Origin: Austropuccinia psidii
Taxonomy: Eukaryota > Basidiomycota > Pucciniomycetes > Pucciniales > Sphaerophragmiaceae
Assembly (NCBI GenBank): GCA_023105745.1
Contig: JALGQZ010000006.1
Location: 65,516,316 to 65,580,315, forward strand
Length of the DNA: 64,000 bases
Direction of reading: 5' to 3'
Part shown: positions 11,185 to 22,917 of the stretch, one piece after another
Numbering within the stretch: the stretch's first letter is position 1
Layout of the letters: each line of letters begins with the position of its first letter
Program-made: the position numbers and the translations under genes
Notes under the pieces: model-generated
The model's database searches: none
What the model saw: only the letters and a program-made list of their open reading frames with translations
What the model was told of the DNA's origin: nothing

Positions 11185-11946
11185 CTATGAATTATGACCA
11201 AATGTTAGGGGTATTTCAACTACAAATGAAGGAAGAGATTTACAGTCTGTTTGGAATTGATCAAGCCATTCATCAGCCAAGGTATTCTTATCAGAAAGGA
11301 GTTGTATACTACAGGGTAGAGTGGTGGGAAAGGAAGCTTCTTGTTTGCTTTGTTGATAGCGCTTTTCCATCAAATAATGAATTTCTTTCTGAACCAAGGT
11401 GTTATGGTGTTCCCCAATAGTGTTTTCAAACATATCAATACTTTGCAAAAATAAGATGGCATGTTGAAAGAAAATAGGTGAGTATGGGTCATTTTTTGGA
11501 GGCATTGAATTAAAATTTGAGGGGTATGGATTTGTAGAGGCCTGGTGTGAAGGTGTAATGGGAGGGCTTTGAGTAGAGACTTGGGAATCAATCTGGGTGC
11601 TGTTATTTTGTGGACTTATGTAGGATGAGCTTGTAATTGGACTATCATTATTATTGATAACAACTGGAGTGATGAAATTCCCTGATTGATTATTATGTGA
11701 TGATATAGAATACAGTGAAGTAGAAGTAGCCAATGAAGAAGTTGGTAAATTAAGGCAAGGTGTGTCATTGGATTGTTGGTTGAGGTGAGGCATATTATCT
11801 TTACAGCTGGAAGCCAGGGGTATTACTGAACTAAATGAGGATAAAATGGCTGAATTTGAGGAGACAGAAATTGGTGATGCTGCTATAGAAGATGGGTTGA
11901 GATTGTGTAGATTTTGATTAGATGTGCTATGAATTGGCAGGTACAA
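11185..11946 (-). pseudogene. Ser/Asn/Pro/Thr-rich open frame
   Basis: This 253-codon minus-strand frame is open throughout. The first 150 residues are a low-complexity Ser/Asn/Pro/Thr/Gln region; the last 100 are more ordinary and helical (FFQHAILFLQSIDMFENTIG, TLADEWLDQFQTDCKSL). It lies just upstream of the conserved domain at 10307-11068 and probably belongs to the same gene, joined by an intron or broken by a frameshift. It is likely a disordered N-terminal region. No signal peptide or membrane segment is visible. Confidence 0.45.
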
Positions 11947-12390
11947 TGATGAGATTATTAGATCAGAATTTAAGGGAGCCTGAGATGAGGTAGTTTCATT
12001 TGTTGGGTGATTTATATTTTCAATCTCCAGAGTTACATTTGTTTGTGACTGTGTATTCTCATTACTTGATTTGGGAATGAAAAGAGTTTGTGTTCCAATT
12101 TGTGCTGCTCATATTAGAAAATCATCAGGAATTTTATTCAAAAAATGTATTTCTCATAAGATGAAAATAACGTACAACTATCCTTGTGCACATTTTTCTC
12201 CCGGTTTTCCTGTACAGCTTCTAATTGGGTCTGTTTGTGTGTCTTATCTTTTTTCTTTGAGAATTTTTTAGGTTTTGGCAATAGGCTAGTATTACCTATT
12301 ATTATACCACTTTCTGGTGGAAGTGTGCTTCCATCTTCAATACCTAGGGAAATTATTGAGGTGAATAATTGTTAATAAGGTCAGATAAAA

Positions 12391-13085
12391 TCACAAGGAA
12401 GGCTCACATTTGATCTTCAAGATGAATGAGCTAATAAGAGTTTCCATGATATTTTGGCCGTCAAACAGGGTCAAACAATCCTCAATCATTTTTTTGAGTC
12501 TCTTAAACTTCTTTCCCATTGATAAAAACAACTCTTCTTGTGTTAACTGAACCTTTTCAACACTGAAAATGGGTGGTTGATTTGTGGATGTAGTTGAATA
12601 GGTTTGGTTTTCATTCAAAGAAGGAGGTTGTGTTGGAGATGTTGATTCCAAAAATTGTTCCCATGATGGAAATGCTGGAATGAGATCAGGATCTGGAACA
12701 CATGGATTTCTTTATAAATCCAGCTCATCGGTTGACATTGACAGTCTGTGATGTTGGCACTGGATATTAGACTATTTGTTATAGATTCTGTAGTGAGGGG
12801 ATTTGGTTCAGGATTAGATGAGGATTGGGTTTCTGAGGTGATAGAGTCACTAGAATCACAATTGGTGGTATTAAAGGCTGAAGGTGGTGAAATACTTAAT
12901 GAAGAGGCTGAAGGATAACCTTTCAAATTGAATATCATTGAGGGCATTGCAAAATAAGATGGGTTTTCCAAGAAGGAGGGATGCACAAGGGCAATTGGGA
13001 TCCCAAGGGTGGTATATATGCCTGAAAAGTCTTTCATTTTTAGATGCTCTTCATACTTTAGTATGACTGATACAGTAATATACAA
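12391..13085 (-). pseudogene. 5' part of the Ser-rich gene (two overlapping frames)
   Basis: Two minus-strand frames overlap: 12615-13085 (Ser/Thr/Pro-rich, with KMKDFSGIYTTLGIPIALVH near its start) and 12391-12651 extended upstream as PDLIPAFPSWEQFLEST. The protein changes frame near 12690. The C-terminal part is helical (QLTQEELFLSMGKKFKRLKK). Strand, order and composition suggest this is the beginning of the gene continuing to 11185-11946 and 10307-11068. The family is unknown. Confidence 0.4.
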
Positions 13086-13299
13086 TGGTTACCTGTATGA
13101 TTAAATGACTCACCATTCATTCAAAAACGTCAAACAATTCTATAGTGCAGACTTTGTGGGTATTTACCTGTATTATTGGTCATCTAACAGGCAAATACAA
13201 TCAACAAAGATTTTTAGGTATGTTTACATCAAAAAATTCCAGAAAAGTCATATTAAATTTCAATTGGGGAACCAAATCACCTGTAAAAAATGCATTTTG

Positions 13300-14040
13300 C
13301 AATGGGGCATTGTTTGTGGCCGCTATAAAAAACAACCGGTGTATGAACAATAGCTGGCTACGGGGGATTGTTTATGGCAGCTATAAAAAACAATAACTGG
13401 CTACGGGGAATTGTTTGTGTCAGCTATAACGAACAACCCCCATATGAACAATAACTGGCTACGGGGGGTTGTTTCCAGCAGATATAAAAAACAACCCCAA
13501 AACAACCCCCATATGAACAATAACTGGCTACGGGGGGTTGTTTGCAGCAGATATAACAAACAACCCCAAAACAACCCCCATATGAACAATAACTGGCTAC
13601 GGGGGGTTGTTTGCAGCAGCTATAACAAACAACCCCTGTATGAATGATAACAGCCTGCAGGGGGTTGTTTGCGGCAGCTATAACAAAAAACCCCCATATG
13701 AATAATAACTGGCTATGGGGGATTGTTTGTGGCAGCTATAACCAACAACCCCCATATGAACAATAACAGCTTGCGGGGGATTGTTTGTGGCAGCTATAAT
13801 GAACAATGCCCCATATGAACAATAACTGGCTATGGGGGGTTTTTGCAGCAGCTATAAGGAACAACCCCCCGTATGAAGAATAACAGCCTGCAGGGGTTTG
13901 TTTGCAGCAGCTATGACAAACAACCCCCAGTATGTACAATAACTGGCTATGGGGGGTTGTTCGCGGTAGCTATAAAAAACAACCCCCTGTATGAATGATA
14001 ACAGCCTGCGGGGGGTTGTTTGAAGATTCTATGACTTTAC
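13300..14040. repeat. ~58-bp hairpin-forming minisatellite, ~13 copies
   Basis: The unit is about 58 bp. Each copy has GGGGTTGTTTG, a short centre GCAGCTATAA, then CAAACAACCCC, so it can fold into an 11-bp-stem hairpin. A spacer ATATGAACAATAACTGGCTAC separates the hairpins, and a variant spacer reads GTATGAATGATAACAGCCTGC. About 13 imperfect copies can be counted, starting near 13310 and ending near 14030. Open frames across it on both strands are products of the repeat. A related array lies at 30470-31200. Confidence 0.9.
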
Positions 14041-14189
14041 GCTTCATTGAAGGGGTGTCCAAGCATATCTGCTGCAGTCAAAACCTCATGTGATAAGAAC
14101 ACCTTATGGTTCATCAACTCTCATATTAGTTTCATTCAAAGAAGGTGATGTGAACCACCAGACAATTGCAAAAAAGGCTAATTATCCAT

Positions 14190-15742
14190 AGGGGGTTTTC
14201 CAATCAAGATGCCACCAACCATCCCTTACTTTGGATCAGCCAGTGCAAACAGAAGCCACACCTCTCCTTGATTTTTTATCTTGTGAAATTTCAATGCCTG
14301 ATTTCAAATCCACTAAAAAAAGTGTTTTTTCATATTCCCTCTCATCATCAACATTGCATATATAAAGCCTGCCATCAATCAAAAGTTCCTATTTCCCCCA
14401 CAGAGGATAGGTCCATTATTTTTAACATCCCTTCCAGAGATAATTTGAATATCATTTTTTATTGCATTGGTGTTATTAATACAGTTTTGTGTGAAGTAAC
14501 ACCTTTTCTTCTTCATATCCCTCCATCAGCCACCTCCACATATTGGATTCAACTATCTCATGATTACAATCATGTGTGTGTCTACTTCACCGTTTCAAAC
14601 ATAATCATTGGGCAATTACCACCAAGTCTCTCATCAGCACTTATACCTCACCTTCCAAGCCCCCCAAAAAAACCACTTATGGTCTGGCTGGTGGACTAAA
14701 ATGCCTGGATTCAGATGATAAAGCACAATTCCTCTGTGAATGTGCTTTGAACTTGACTAATTCAATGATATCAACAATCAAAATTTACATTTTAATGTTC
14801 ACACCTCTTCATATATGCAACATGCTCTCAAATTGTTTTTATAATATCATGTGGGAGTAAACATGCCCATTTCCTATTGACTTGAAATGCATGTCAACTG
14901 CCCAATGAGTCTACAGATTCCTCAGATTTCCAAGCAATATTACTCTCCACCTTTATTGATTGATGAGTCATTAGATATTGCAAGTGGTTGTGACTTGCAG
15001 CCTTTATACCCCCCACCTTCATTATCAAAACTAAGCTACTCTATCATCAAGCACAAGGACTTTCTTTTCTTATAGATCGCAAATCTCCTAATTCTGTCTT
15101 GGCCATTCCATTTTGGAAAAGGATTTCTTCTCCCTCTAGAATTCTATGTCAACATAAGATTACTAACAAAACCATAATCACCTCAAACTCTGATTTGCAC
15201 CCACAATCACCTTTGTGGTCAATCCTTCCTGATGATATGGGTCTTGGAAAATCATTGCAAGCAACTTCTCTGGTAGCCCACACTCTCAATTCTGCAAGAA
15301 ACTACCAGAAATCCAGTTTATCCACTATCAGTGGATGCCAAGCAACAATTATTGTGTGTCTTAAGAGATTGATTGAAAAACTGGCAGGGAGAAATAAATA
15401 AGCACACACATCCTGATAATTTGCATGTTCTTTCATACCATGGAATCAATCATTGCAAATATTTCATCATTAAATCCGTTCAAAGCAATATCATCATCAC
15501 AATGTATGAAACCCTCAGAATGGACTTCAGGTCAACACCAAAAGGGCCAGTTTATGATTATCAATGGTATAGAGAGATTTTAGATGTAGCACAGTAGGTC
15601 AGAGCTGCAAAGTCATTTGGTTTTGAGATGCCATAATCAAAACTAATAACTTCATAATTTGGTTTACAGTGTTATCAGAAATTCTCATGCACATGTTCAT
15701 GCTGCTATCATTTCCCTTCAAACAAAGAACCGACTGTGTCTT
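14190..15742 (+). pseudogene. SNF2/Rad5-like ATPase relic, copy 2, 5' part
   Basis: N-terminal half of the second SNF2 relic. A Ser-rich N-terminal region (PLLDFLSCEISMPDFKSTKK near 14250-14310) leads to a part shared with copy 1 (MHVNCPMSLQIPQ, YYSPPLLIDESLD at 14887-14975). Motif I DDMGLGKSLQ lies near 15229-15258, the Ia region reads INKHTHPDNLHVLSYHG, and YETLRMDF follows. A 76-bp intron (15594-15669) then gives DVAH-VIRN as motif II. The frame is broken by the same inserted base in an A-run as copy 1. The gene is cut at 15742 by a Gypsy element within motif III and continues at 25257. Confidence 0.8.
15594..15669 (+). other. Intron in SNF2 copy 2 (motif II)
   Basis: CACA|GTAGGT...TTTACAG|TGTTATC. 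Removal joins DVAH to VIRNSHAHVHAA in frame. It has the same position and length (76 bp) as the intron at 1090-1165 in copy 1. Confidence 0.75.
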
Positions 15743-17181
15743 TGTAAGGTTGAGTCTATGATGAATCATCAATTAGACTGTTTAAAAATTTAACTATGAC
15801 AGTGACACGTGATAAAAGATTTCAAATAAAAGTGTTTATGAAGAAATAAGGGTTTATAATAAAATTAAAGGGCTTTATTCTTATACAATAGTGGTGGTGA
15901 GCGCTGTTGAAAGCCCTGGTTGCAGCTCTACCTGTTGGATTACAATAATAAAGACTACAATACTTCTAAATTAAGAGTGTATCTGATTATTTTCCAAGCG
16001 TATAACTGTTTTTGACAGTTGTACTACGTAGTAATTTAAGAGCAGGATGAGGAAAGCAATTCTGGCTGTGAAAAGCCTCCTTTTTATCCTGAAATGGGGT
16101 GGAAAGGGTGTTAGACCTTTCCACATACAGGAAGTGAAGATTTTTTCACTCTCTGAGACACGCTTGTGGTTTTCAAAGACCTCCATAGCCTGTATTGGGC
16201 TCAGATGTGGCTTTGAAACCACATCTGGGCAGTTTTCACCAATACAGGTTGAAAACCTTCATCTGGGGACCTCACAACCTGATTCTGATGTGTATGACGC
16301 GTAGAATGCTGTACAGAAGCTGTATGGAACCCCAGTATTGACTGACATATGAGGTATTGAAGTCCAAACAAGGTCCTTTATCTATTTGACACCTCATATT
16401 CATGATTATGGGACATTATCCCATGGTAAGGCTGTATATGACAGCAGGTGGGAATCTGACCTTAAAACAGCCATAACTTTGTCAATTCTTGAGATATCAA
16501 CCTCAAAATTGGTTTGGTGTGTAGCCCTGTATGTGCTATACACAATGGTACCTCATTTGATATGTGTATCATTAAATAAGGCAAAGTTATCCCATGTACA
16601 AGAGTTTTGTACATTTGTGTGGTTTAGGCAAAAAGCTGTATTGGGCTTATTCCCCCCATAACCTTTGTTTTAGTTGAGCTATGGGAAAATGGATGACACC
16701 ATCAGATAGCCCTGATTGTTCCCCTTCCAAAAAGACCCCACTTTAGGTATCTCATGCTAAAACTGCAAAAGCTAGATGAGAGGTGAATGTTTTGTTCACC
16801 CTTATTTAGCCTGAATTTGGCCATAACTCAAGTAATACTGTTGCTAGCTCAGTTTGGCTGGTACCATTGGATAGCCCTGGCGTAGAGCTTTCTTTTGACT
16901 ACCCATTTGATGGTGTTAAGCCTCTCCTTCTGGATTTTACATGAAAGGTGAAAATTAAGGTTTATGCTCAGCAACAATTTTGAGAAGGAATAACTTTGTT
17001 ATTCTTTGTCCTATGGTGATGGGACTTATATATTCATGCAGTGGTGAGTTTCCTCTTTTGTTTGATACCTTTTGAGCTAATTTGGCTCAGCTCCATGTTT
17101 TGGTGGTATCTTGGCTATACCATTGGTTTGTGGTATTTTGGCTGTCATGCTTGTGCTCTGGTTCTGAGTCACAGGCTGACA
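15743..17181 (-). repeat. 3' LTR of element 1 (1439 bp)
   Basis: On the plus strand it begins TGTAAGGTTGAG, where the partner has TGTCAGGTTGAG, so one base of the terminal repeat has changed. It ends in GGCTGACA. It is adjacent to the GTCTT duplication on the left and the polypurine tract on the right. Its 16402-17038 section is almost identical to the other LTR, while the rest is clearly diverged. Confidence 0.93.
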
Positions 17182-17197
17182 TACCCTCCCTCTAAAA
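17182..17197 (-). other. Polypurine tract of element 1
   Basis: On the minus strand TTTTAGAGGGAGGGTA precedes the 3' LTR directly. Such a tract primes plus-strand DNA synthesis. The sibling element has AAAGGGAGTGTA at the same place. Confidence 0.8.
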
Positions 17198-17205
17198 AAG
17201 GCTCA

Positions 17206-20200
17206 TCATAGATGAGACTTTTCAGTCCTCCGAGAGGCTCTGAATCTCCTTAGATAAAGGTTCCCATCTGGTATGGAATCTTCTGCCAACCATTTGTCTT
17301 TATCAGCTGTTTGATTCTTAAATCTGACTAAGTATTGTCTATGATCCTTCCTGGCTCTGATGATTTTACTCACAGGTTCAGGGGCGTCCTCCGCTTCCAC
17401 TATATCAGGTGGTGTGGGGTTATTCTTCTTGCAGGAGAATTTTCCCTCCTCTATTTTGAAGTATGGCTTGACCAAACTCACTGGAAAAACTGGGTGCTTT
17501 CTGGAAAATTCCTCTGTAAGTTTGACTTCCACTGCATTCTTCCCTATCAATTTAATTATAGTTAAGCTCCCTACAAATGGGTCTCTTATTTTCTTAGGTC
17601 CTTTAAGGTTATTCAAGCTCAGTGTGGACACTAACACCTGGTCCCCTTCATTAAAGTCAGGTTCCATGTGTGTCTTGTCCCACCTCTGCTTATTATATTC
17701 CTTTGCCTCAGCTATGAATTTGGCAGCTGTGTCACACGCCCTCTTCCACATATCATGGAAGTCTTTGGCTGTGGGGTGGATAGTTAGAAGATTCTTCTTC
17801 AAGTGGTCCACAGGCAGCAGGGAATTCCACCCTTTCTCTACCACTGCAGGTGTTTTTCCTGTGGTAGAGTGCTGACTTGTATTATAAGCCAGTTGGACAG
17901 CTGGTAGAAGGGTAACTAAGTCATGGGTGTATCCCTCATGGTCCTTGTATTCCATGCCATAAGCACAGAACCTTCTAAGGCTGTCTTTCATTGTCTGGAT
18001 TATCCTTTCAGTTAGGCCATCTGTTTGTGGATGGAAAGCTGTGGAGAATGCAACCTTGGTTCCAAGCATGTCATATAAGTTGGTCCAAAATTCAGATGTA
18101 AATTTTGGGTCCCTATCACTAATGATTATCTGAGGGACTCCACAGGTGGATATGATGTTATTCCAGAATAATAGAGCAGTATTCATGGCTGTATCCTCTT
18201 TATGAAATGGTAGACACCTCATTCTCTTGCTAAACATATCAACTATTATCAGGAAGGGATTTTAGTTTTCTTTGCCTCCTGGGACAAGTCCTGTGGCCCA
18301 GTCCATATTGATGTTCTCCCATGGGTGTTTGGGTTCTTCTATATGATGAAGTAACCCATACTTCTTCCCATGTTTTCTATTTGCATTTTGGCATCTTTCA
18401 CAAGTGTTTATGTATTCACTCAACTCTTGTTCACACTTGGGCCTCCAAGCTGTTCTTGCTTCCATCTCTCTGGTACTGTCTTCACTCATTTGTCCCATAT
18501 AGGGGCAGTCATGACATTCCTGTACGATCAGAGAGATGTGGTCTCTGTCTACCACTGTGAGTGCACTTGTGTGCTTCTCTCTGGGGTAAAGCAGACCATC
18601 CACAAGGAAGAACTTGTTATCCTTGTAGGCCCTCAACCAGGGCTCTTCCAGCTGGGATTCCAGTTCTGGACTCCTGGACTTTTGTTGAAGCAGTTGTAGT
18701 AATATGCCACACTGTTTGTGTTTGGCATAAGACTTCAGTACTGCACTGGAAAATTCATTGTGCAGTTCTGATGAACGTATTCCCAGTATGGGAGTTGCTG
18801 TTCCTTCTGAATCAGTGTTCCCCTCTGCGTTGGTATGACTTTTACCTTCTTTGTATATCATGGTCATATTCCCTCTATACTCCTGGATGGCTATTTGCCA
18901 TCTCATCATGTATCTATTTGTAGTCTTCATGTTCATTAAAGACTTCAAGGCTGTGCAGTCTGTGTAGACTTCAAAGACTGCACCCTCCAGATGATAATGG
19001 AGTTTTTCTAGAGCCCAGACTAGACATAGACATTCAGTCTGGGTGGCCCCATACCTGGCTTCTCAATATCCCAGCTTCCTATAGATGTAACATATTACTC
19101 CCTCTCTTGGTTCACCATCCACGTTTTGGCTTTGGTGAAGGGCTGCTCCTAAGCCTTGGCTGCATGCTGCATCTATATGTAACTTGAATGGTAGTTCAAA
19201 GTCAGGTAAGATGAGCATAGGTTCATTTGTGAGTTCATGTTTGATCCTCTCATATGCATCCCTTCTTTCCTTGCTAATTTCAAAAACTACATCTTTTGAA
19301 CATAACTTGTATAACCTACTAGTTATGTTGGCAAAATCCTTGATGTGGTTTCCATAGTAGCTAGCAAACCAAAGGAAATATTGCATCTCTTTGATGTTTT
19401 TTGGTACTGGATTTTGCAGTACTTCTACTACCTTATTCAGGTCAATTGTCAGACTAAGACCTGAGACTTTATTTCCTAGAGCTAGTAGCTCTTGTTGGCC
19501 AAAATTGCACTTTTTCAGTGAAATCTTCAGATTGATGGGTGTACATCTACTTAGCACTCTGTCTATGTATTGTACATGGTCTTCCCATGCCTCTGAGTAT
19601 ATAATGATATCATCAATATATACCACCATCCAGCCTTCCAATATTTCTTCTTGAAATATTGTGTCCATCATCCTTTGGAAGTGGGCTGGTGCATTTTTGA
19701 TGCCAAATGGCATCCTGGTATACTCATATATTCCCATATGGCATTTTATTCTGGGTAATTTCATGGAGTTTGGTTCAACTCCATTTTGGTGAAAGACTTT
19801 CACACAATACATTATGGTTATGTATTTGGCTTTTTCCAGTTTATCCAAGGCAGGAGGTATCTTGGGTATAGGGTACCTGTCTGCTTTTGTGTAGTTATGA
19901 AGAGCTCTGAAGTCTCCACACAGTCTAGACTTGCCATCATGCCAGGTGATTACGACAGGAGTGGTGATTTCCACTATCTCATTATGTCCAATCTTTCTGA
20001 TGACATTCATGTCCAGGAGTTCATTGATGTCTTTTTCAATTTCTTTCCTGTTTTTGAGGCTTTCTGGATAAGGAGCTCTCCTGAGCATGGGTGGATAAGG
20101 TCTTTCCACATCCAGATATAGTTCTATATAATGGCCTTTGATCTTGCGTAATGGTTCTTCACCAATGGCAAATGCTTGTCTGTTCTTCCTCAGCATCTTC

Positions 20201-21021
20201 AGTAAGCATAGTTTTTGTTTACTGGTGAGGGTAGTGCTAAACTGTCCCTCCCTGAATTCATTCAGAATTTCTTCTAGTGAATCTTGAGAAGATATCTGGT
20301 ATATATCAAATAAAAATTTCTTTTCCTTATTGGTACCAATGGTAATGTGCCTATTTTTACTGTTGCAAATATCTATGCCATACATCCTCTGGTAGTGTGT
20401 TCCCAGTAAGAACCCTTGGATGTGGGAATCATTAAAAACTACAAACTCTGGGTTGATTCTGATGTTACCCTTCCTGTGGGGTACAATTATCTCTTTGATT
20501 ATTTTACCAATGGAAGGCATCTTCCCTGAGGCACTTTTAAAGTTCTTTGCCTTGGTGGGCAAGAGCTGTTTTGCCCAATTTGGGAAGTGGTTATCCAGAT
20601 AATTTCTGCCCACTATGGAGCAGTGTGCCCCACTATCAATGATCAATGGATGTTGATCATTGTCAATACAGACAGTCATTTTAGTGGCTGTTCCATGTAT
20701 ATATGCCATTCCTTTGGTTGGTGTAACCATGAATGTTTGTGCATCTTGTGTGTGTTTGCACAAGTTTTTATTGGCAGTATCCTGTGTCATGCCTGCTTCC
20801 AACTGTATGTATTGAATTTCTAGTGGGGATTCCCCTTGGTATTCTACTAGAAATTCTTCTGTTAGGTCTTGGTCATCATCAGATGGTTCTCTGATGGTAT
20901 CACCCATGGAGTCTGATTTAGAATCCTCTGTTGGGGATTCCTCCTCTGGGACTTTCTCAATGTCATAGCCTTTTTTTCTTTGCCTTTGGACAGGTGTTGG
21001 AATAGTGGTCTGTTGGACCAC
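17206..21021 (-). pseudogene. pol: Gypsy pol (PR-RT-RH-IN-chromodomain-like), element 1
   Basis: One minus-strand frame of about 1270 codons has two internal stops: TGA at 19063-19065 (family Trp) and TAA at 18262-18264. The protease motif is IIDSGAHCSIVG (residues about 127-138 of the first open part). Reverse transcriptase shows RMPFGIKNAPAHFQR and the active-site box YIDD (about 468-471). The first catalytic Asp of the family (KMDC in the sibling) is IMYC here, so the polymerase is probably dead. The integrase zinc finger has CERCQ, but its second His is Gln (GQMSED). The core Asp-Asp-Glu is kept ([21 protein letters not shown]). The tail ([20 protein letters not shown]) is chromodomain-like. 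It is normally expressed as part of a Gag-Pol polyprotein. Confidence 0.92.
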
Positions 21022-22702
21022 AATTGTGACAAGAATTCTTCCTCTTTGTCACCTCTGCCACCCTTTTTTTTGGTTTTTCTTTAAACTCCACCCTGAAAGG
21101 TTTTTTCTCTTTGAAACCACTGCTCTTATATGGGCTGAATTTCCCTCTATTAGTTCTTTTCCTTATGTCTTGTAAGGTATTAGCAATGTCATCTAGAGTG
21201 CAATTTTGGTTGCATCTGCATTTCAATGCATGCTCTAGTTCTCCTGGCAGTTGTGTCAGGAGTTTGTGATTCCTCATTTGGATTTTCATCTGAGGATCAA
21301 TGGCTTCAAGACTTTTAGACTGTCTAAGACACCTTTCATATGGATCTTTGTCCACAGAGTATTTGTCATTGTCAAATGACATGGGCTTTTGCCATATCCA
21401 AGTTCCATTACTGTACTTTTGGATGATTTGAATCTTCCACCACGGCCAGTTTCTTCTGCCATGGATCTCTTTCCTTTCTGTGTAACATATACTAGCATGA
21501 CCTTTAAATGCTGTGATTAGTCTAGCAGCAATCCAGTAATCTGATATGCTTGGTACATCAATGAAGAGTCCATCAATATAATCTATGAGTTCCATATGAT
21601 CATATTCTCCTGTTACAGAGAATTTGGGTCAGCTTGAGGCCTCAGGAAGCTGTTTCAAGGCTTCCTTCTCTGAATGAGACATGCCATCTTCATCCTGGTA
21701 TTGTGATGGAGATCTTGCCTTATTCATCAACATGCCATCTGGTTTGATGTCATCTGTCTGATATGGATTTTCCATAACTTGGCCTTGTGGTTGGGGCTTC
21801 AAGTTATGGTAGACATTAAACAATTTGTTTATGTCTTGATCCAGAAAATACCTGTCCCTTTTTCTGTGGTGTTGTTCTTCCAAGACTAGATTCAGTCTTT
21901 TGTTGGTTTCTTCAGAGGCTTTGCTCAATTGAGCATGTCCTTCTTGAAGAGTTTTAACAATTTTATCCATTGAGGCTGTTAATTTCTTCATCCTCTCACG
22001 GCTTGCTTCAAGTTCTGCAAACTGCTTTTGAGTTTTCTCAGCATATTGGGACATTTGTAACCACAGTGCATCACTGTTTAGGTTACTGTCAGGTGTGACA
22101 AAATATTGTTCAGTCTGAGTAAGGGTAATGTTTCTATTACTAGGACTACTGATTCTACAGTGGTTTACAACTACTTCTGGTTCTTGTGCACTTCTTTCAC
22201 CAAATCCAACAACTTCTGGATCACGGGGTCTGACTCTTTCTGCCTTTGGCTGAAAGAGGTCTTGTTTTTCCCCTTGTATCCTTGTCTTCTCCTGGAAACC
22301 TCCTGGAATTGTGAAGAGTGTTGACTCCTGGTCATTGATTTGCTCGTGTCTGAATGGTGTGAAGCCACTGGAGAGATGATTTGGCCTGCTCCTTGTGAGC
22401 CTGAAGTAATCTGAGTAGGCCCTGTCTGGGTTAACTGTTCTTCTATAGCTTGGATAGTGGCTTGGTTCTCCCTTATCCTCTGTGCCCTTGCCTCCACGAG
22501 TCTGAAATGTCTGGTAGGATTCCAACCTTTGGTGATTACCATAAGGTCCTTGAAGTCTATCTCTTTGAGACAGATCTTCTGGCAACTTGCTCCAAGTTCT
22601 GCCCAGTGAGATGCCAGGTTGAACCTCTTGTTGTCCATCCTCCATTGGAATAGGTCCTTGAGGAGTTGGTGGAGCTGAAGAACTTGATCCATGTCTTTCC
22701 AT
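20963..22702 (-). pseudogene. gag: Gypsy gag, element 1
   Basis: Minus-strand frame of about 580 codons with one internal TGA at 21629-21631. The N-terminal half is charged and probably disordered, with a coiled-coil-like section (ELEASRERMKKLTASMDKIV). The capsid-like half follows, and near the end is a zinc knuckle CHNCGPTDHYSNTC (CX2CX4HX4C) for nucleic-acid binding. Gag ends at a stop shortly after a run of seven T (20969-20975, plus strand); pol is open in the next frame across the same run. A one-base insertion in the run is the simplest explanation, though +1 frameshifting cannot be excluded. Confidence 0.85.
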
Positions 22703-22917
22703 TCCTCTGGTTTGAGGTCTTCATTGAGTTGGAGTGTGAACAGCAGGGTTGATAGTATCTCCCTCATTGTTTTGCCATCCACTACTGTGTCCAAGGTGTC
22801 CTCTTTCAGGTCTTCTGGTTCTGGACAAGCCTCCTCTGTCCTGTGGTTGGTTACTTTGGAAGCCAAGATCTCTGAGGTATACAGGTGACATGTTAGTGTT
22901 TGCAAGCAGTCAAACAC
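22171..22917 (-). CDS. ORF1 of element 1, overlapping gag in another frame
   Basis: An uninterrupted 248-codon minus-strand frame starts at ATG 22915-22917, about 900 bp from the 5' LTR. It overlaps gag by 532 bp in a different frame. The composition is charged and helical (EDLKEDTLDTVVDGKTMREI, RLVEARAQRIRENQATIQAI) and the end is basic (SRRRQGYKGKNKTSFSQRQK). No domain is recognised. Being open while gag and pol carry stops, it may be a genuine protein or the original N-terminal part of gag joined by frameshifting. From memory, both frames occur as predicted proteins in the myrtle-rust genome. Confidence 0.55.
   Translation of the reverse strand: MFDCLQTLTCHLYTSEILASKVTNHRTEEACPEPEDLKEDTLDTVVDGKTMREILSTLLFTLQLNEDLKPEEWKDMDQVLQLHQLLKDLFQWRMDNKRFNLASHWAELGASCQKICLKEIDFKDLMVITKGWNPTRHFRLVEARAQRIRENQATIQAIEEQLTQTGPTQITSGSQGAGQIISPVASHHSDTSKSMTRSQHSSQFQEVSRRRQGYKGKNKTSFSQRQKESDPVIQKLLDLVKEVHKNQK

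Noticed and set aside
13401..13939. Open frames on both strands across the first minisatellite
   Set aside because: They repeat with the array unit and change frame freely; no independent coding evidence.
17360..20823. Plus-strand open frames over the pol region of element 1
   Set aside because: Antisense shadows of the well-supported minus-strand pol frame.
20960..20980. Programmed -1 frameshift between gag and pol
   Set aside because: The pol frame is +1 relative to gag, so an ordinary -1 slip at the A-run would not reach it; a one-base insertion in the run explains it better.
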